A DNA stretch of 8,018 nt from JAKFWF01 sp031365375 (GTDB taxonomy: Bacteria > Pseudomonadota > Alphaproteobacteria > Rhizobiales > Hyphomicrobiaceae). Of this stretch, positions 6,838 through 8,018 are shown one piece after another. Position 1 is the stretch's first letter. Every line of letters starts with the position of its first letter. The position numbers and the translations under genes are program-made. The stretch spans positions 1 to 8,018 of the forward strand of contig JANLXZ010000055.1 of assembly GCA_031365375.1 (NCBI GenBank), in the 5' to 3' direction. The notes under the pieces are model-generated. The model made no database searches. It was not told the origin of the DNA and saw only the letters and a program-made list of their open reading frames with translations.

Positions 6838-8018
6838 CGCTGCGCCCGCCGCCATGGGCGCACTTGCCAAACTGCCGGTATTCTTCGAGCTGGCCGGCAA
6901 GCGAGCGGTGCTTGCCGGCGGTACCGCTGGTGCTGCATGGAAGGCTGAGCTGCTTGCGGCGGCGGGTGCCAGCGTTGAGATTTACGCCGCTGAACTCAGC
7001 GACGAAATGACCGGCCTTTTTCGTCGGCCTTGCAGGCGAGGCTCGTTCAGTCACCACGCTCGACCGTGGTCGACAGACTGCTTCGCCGGTGCCGCGATTG
7101 CGCTTGCCGATACGGAACATGATGACGAAGCACAAGCATTCTATTGCGCGGCGCGCGCGGCCGGTGTGCCCGTCAACGTCATCGATAAGCCGGCGTTCTG
7201 TCAGTTCCAGTTCGGCGCCATCGTCAACCGGTCGCCGGTCGTCATCGGTATTTCGACGGACGGTGCCGCACCGATCCTCGGCCAGGCCATCCGGCGGCGC
7301 ATTGAAACGCTATTGCCGCCGTCGCTCAGTGCTTGGGCCGCACTCGCCAAATCTGTACGTGACGCCGTCATGACACGGGTGCCAAAGGGGCCGGCGCGCC
7401 GTCAGTTCTGGGAAGCATTTGCAGAGCGCGCGTTTGGCTCTGGTCCGACGCTCAATGAGGAAAGCTGCCTCGACACGATGATTGGCGAGATCGCTGCCGG
7501 GCAAACCAAGGCCGGACGCGTGACACTGGTTGGCGCCGGGCCGGGCGATGCTGAGTTGCTGACGCTGAAAGCGGTGCGCGCCTTGCAATCCGCCGACGTC
7601 ATTTTGTTCGACGATCTAGTATCCGACGATGTTCTCGAGCTCGCCAGGCGCGAAGCGAAACGCATGATGGTCGGCAAACGCGGTGGGCGGGACAGCTGCA
7701 GCCAAGCTGATATCAATGGGTTGATGATCAAGTTGGCTTCTCAAGGCAAACATGTCGTCCGCCTCAAAGCGGGCGATCCGATGATTTTTGGCCGAGCGGG
7801 CGAAGAGATCGCGCAGTTGCGGGCAGCCGGGCTGCAGGTCGCGGTCGTTCCAGGCATTACGGCGGCGGTCGCAATGGCGGCGACGCTGCAGGTGTCACTC
7901 GCGCATCGTGACTGCGCTCAATCGGTGCGCTTCGTCACGGGACATTCGAAATCCGGCGAGCTACCAGACGACATGGACTGGTGCGGTCTCGCCGATGGAA
8001 AAACCTCACTGGTGTTTT
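6809..8018 (+). CDS. cysG: Siroheme synthase CysG (precorrin-2 dehydrogenase/ferrochelatase + uroporphyrinogen-III C-methyltransferase), 3' end outside window
   Basis: CysG makes siroheme, the NirB cofactor, from uroporphyrinogen III: SAM-dependent double methylation, then NAD-dependent oxidation and iron insertion. The frame is open without a stop from 6809 to the window end, giving 403 residues; roughly 60-80 more are expected. N-terminal half: a dinucleotide fold with GGTAGAA at 37-43 (LPVFFELAGKRAVLAGG), a middle part GAAIALADTEHDDEA, and VNVIDKPAFCQFQFGAIVNRSPVV. A dimerisation/linker region runs about 170-235. The C-terminal methyltransferase begins at VGAGPGD (241-247) and continues with DVILFDDLVS, VGKRGG, RLKAGDPMIFGRAGEE, VVPGITAA and HRDCAQSVRFVTGH. 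The usual RLKGGDP reads RLKAGDP. The gene overlaps nasA by 29 nt and has a strong RBS. Residues about 71-82 (FRRPCRRGSFSH) are unlike the family, while an adjacent frame there reads FVGLAGEARSVT, suggesting two compensating indels (see findings). The conserved motifs I can recognise lie outside this stretch, so function is probably kept. Confidence 0.94.
   Translation, partial: MTQHARKPADAAPAAMGALAKLPVFFELAGKRAVLAGGTAGAAWKAELLAAAGASVEIYAAELSDEMTGLFRRPCRRGSFSHHARPWSTDCFAGAAIALADTEHDDEAQAFYCAARAAGVPVNVIDKPAFCQFQFGAIVNRSPVVIGISTDGAAPILGQAIRRRIETLLPPSLSAWAALAKSVRDAVMTRVPKGPARRQFWEAFAERAFGSGPTLNEESCLDTMIGEIAAGQTKAGRVTLVGAGPGDAELLTLKAVRALQSADVILFDDLVSDDVLELARREAKRMMVGKRGGRDSCSQADINGLMIKLASQGKHVVRLKAGDPMIFGRAGEEIAQLRAAGLQVAVVPGITAAVAMAATLQVSLAHRDCAQSVRFVTGHSKSGELPDDMDWCGLADGKTSLVF
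7060..7073. repeat. Short perfect inverted repeat inside cysG
   Basis: TCGACC-GT-GGTCGA reads the same on both strands apart from its two central bases. An overlapping second pair, ACCACG (7053-7058) and CGTGGT (7065-7070), encloses a 6-nt loop. Both can fold back on themselves. They sit at the point where the cysG reading frame appears to return to the family pattern. Such repeats can promote replication slippage or sequencing compression. As a single coding-region repeat it is not evidence of a regulator site. Confidence 0.5.

Noticed and set aside
7089..7373. Separate 94-codon gene on the plus strand
   Set aside because: It is a shadow frame over cysG, where the other frame reads conserved VNVIDKPAFC and IVNRSPVV. 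It mattered only as a hint of the frame disturbance just upstream.
1..8018. CRISPR arrays, tRNA/rRNA genes, insertion sequences, phage or defence genes
   Set aside because: No repeat-spacer pattern, RNA gene signature, transposase or terminal repeats were seen; nearly every base lies in the nitrate assimilation genes.

Overview
The window is a single co-directional (+ strand) block of six genes for assimilatory nitrate reduction, read from an operon that continues past both edges: the 3' part of a nitrate/nitrite ABC permease (nrtB), its ATPase (nrtD), NADH-dependent nitrite reductase large and small subunits (nirB, nirD), the molybdenum assimilatory nitrate reductase (nasA), and the 5' part of a multifunctional siroheme synthase (cysG). 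Base composition is GC-rich. The gene order and the style of the NasA and CysG sequences suggest an alphaproteobacterium, probably Hyphomicrobiales (Bradyrhizobium/Hyphomicrobium-like). That placement is judged from recalled protein patterns, not from a search.

Layout: 2-430 NrtB C-terminal region; 458-1309 NrtD; 1306-3810 NirB; 3807-4157 NirD; 4165-6837 NasA; 6809-8018 CysG, cut by the window end. The genes are packed very tightly: a 27-nt gap, a 4-nt ATGA overlap, another ATGA overlap, a 7-nt gap and a 29-nt overlap. There is no room for an internal promoter or terminator in the intergenic spaces, and no stretch over 300 bases lacks a gene. The operon promoter and any NasT/NasR-type leader would lie upstream of the window.

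How the genes work together: NrtB/NrtD, with an NrtA-type binding protein presumably encoded upstream, import nitrate and nitrite. NasA reduces nitrate to nitrite in the cytoplasm, and NirBD reduces nitrite to ammonium using NADH. CysG makes the siroheme that NirB needs. No separate NADH:flavoprotein partner for NasA lies between these genes. NirD keeps a full set of Rieske ligands and NasA carries a C-terminal BFD-type [2Fe-2S] module, which fits a shared electron supply through NirB/NirD as described for Paracoccus NasB/NasG/NasC.

The gene content is a known pathway and I did not find an undescribed system. The most notable irregularity is in cysG. Around 7017-7060 the family-like sequence appears to move into another reading frame for about 13 codons and then return, as if two compensating single-base indels had occurred. 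The second junction falls at a small perfect inverted repeat.
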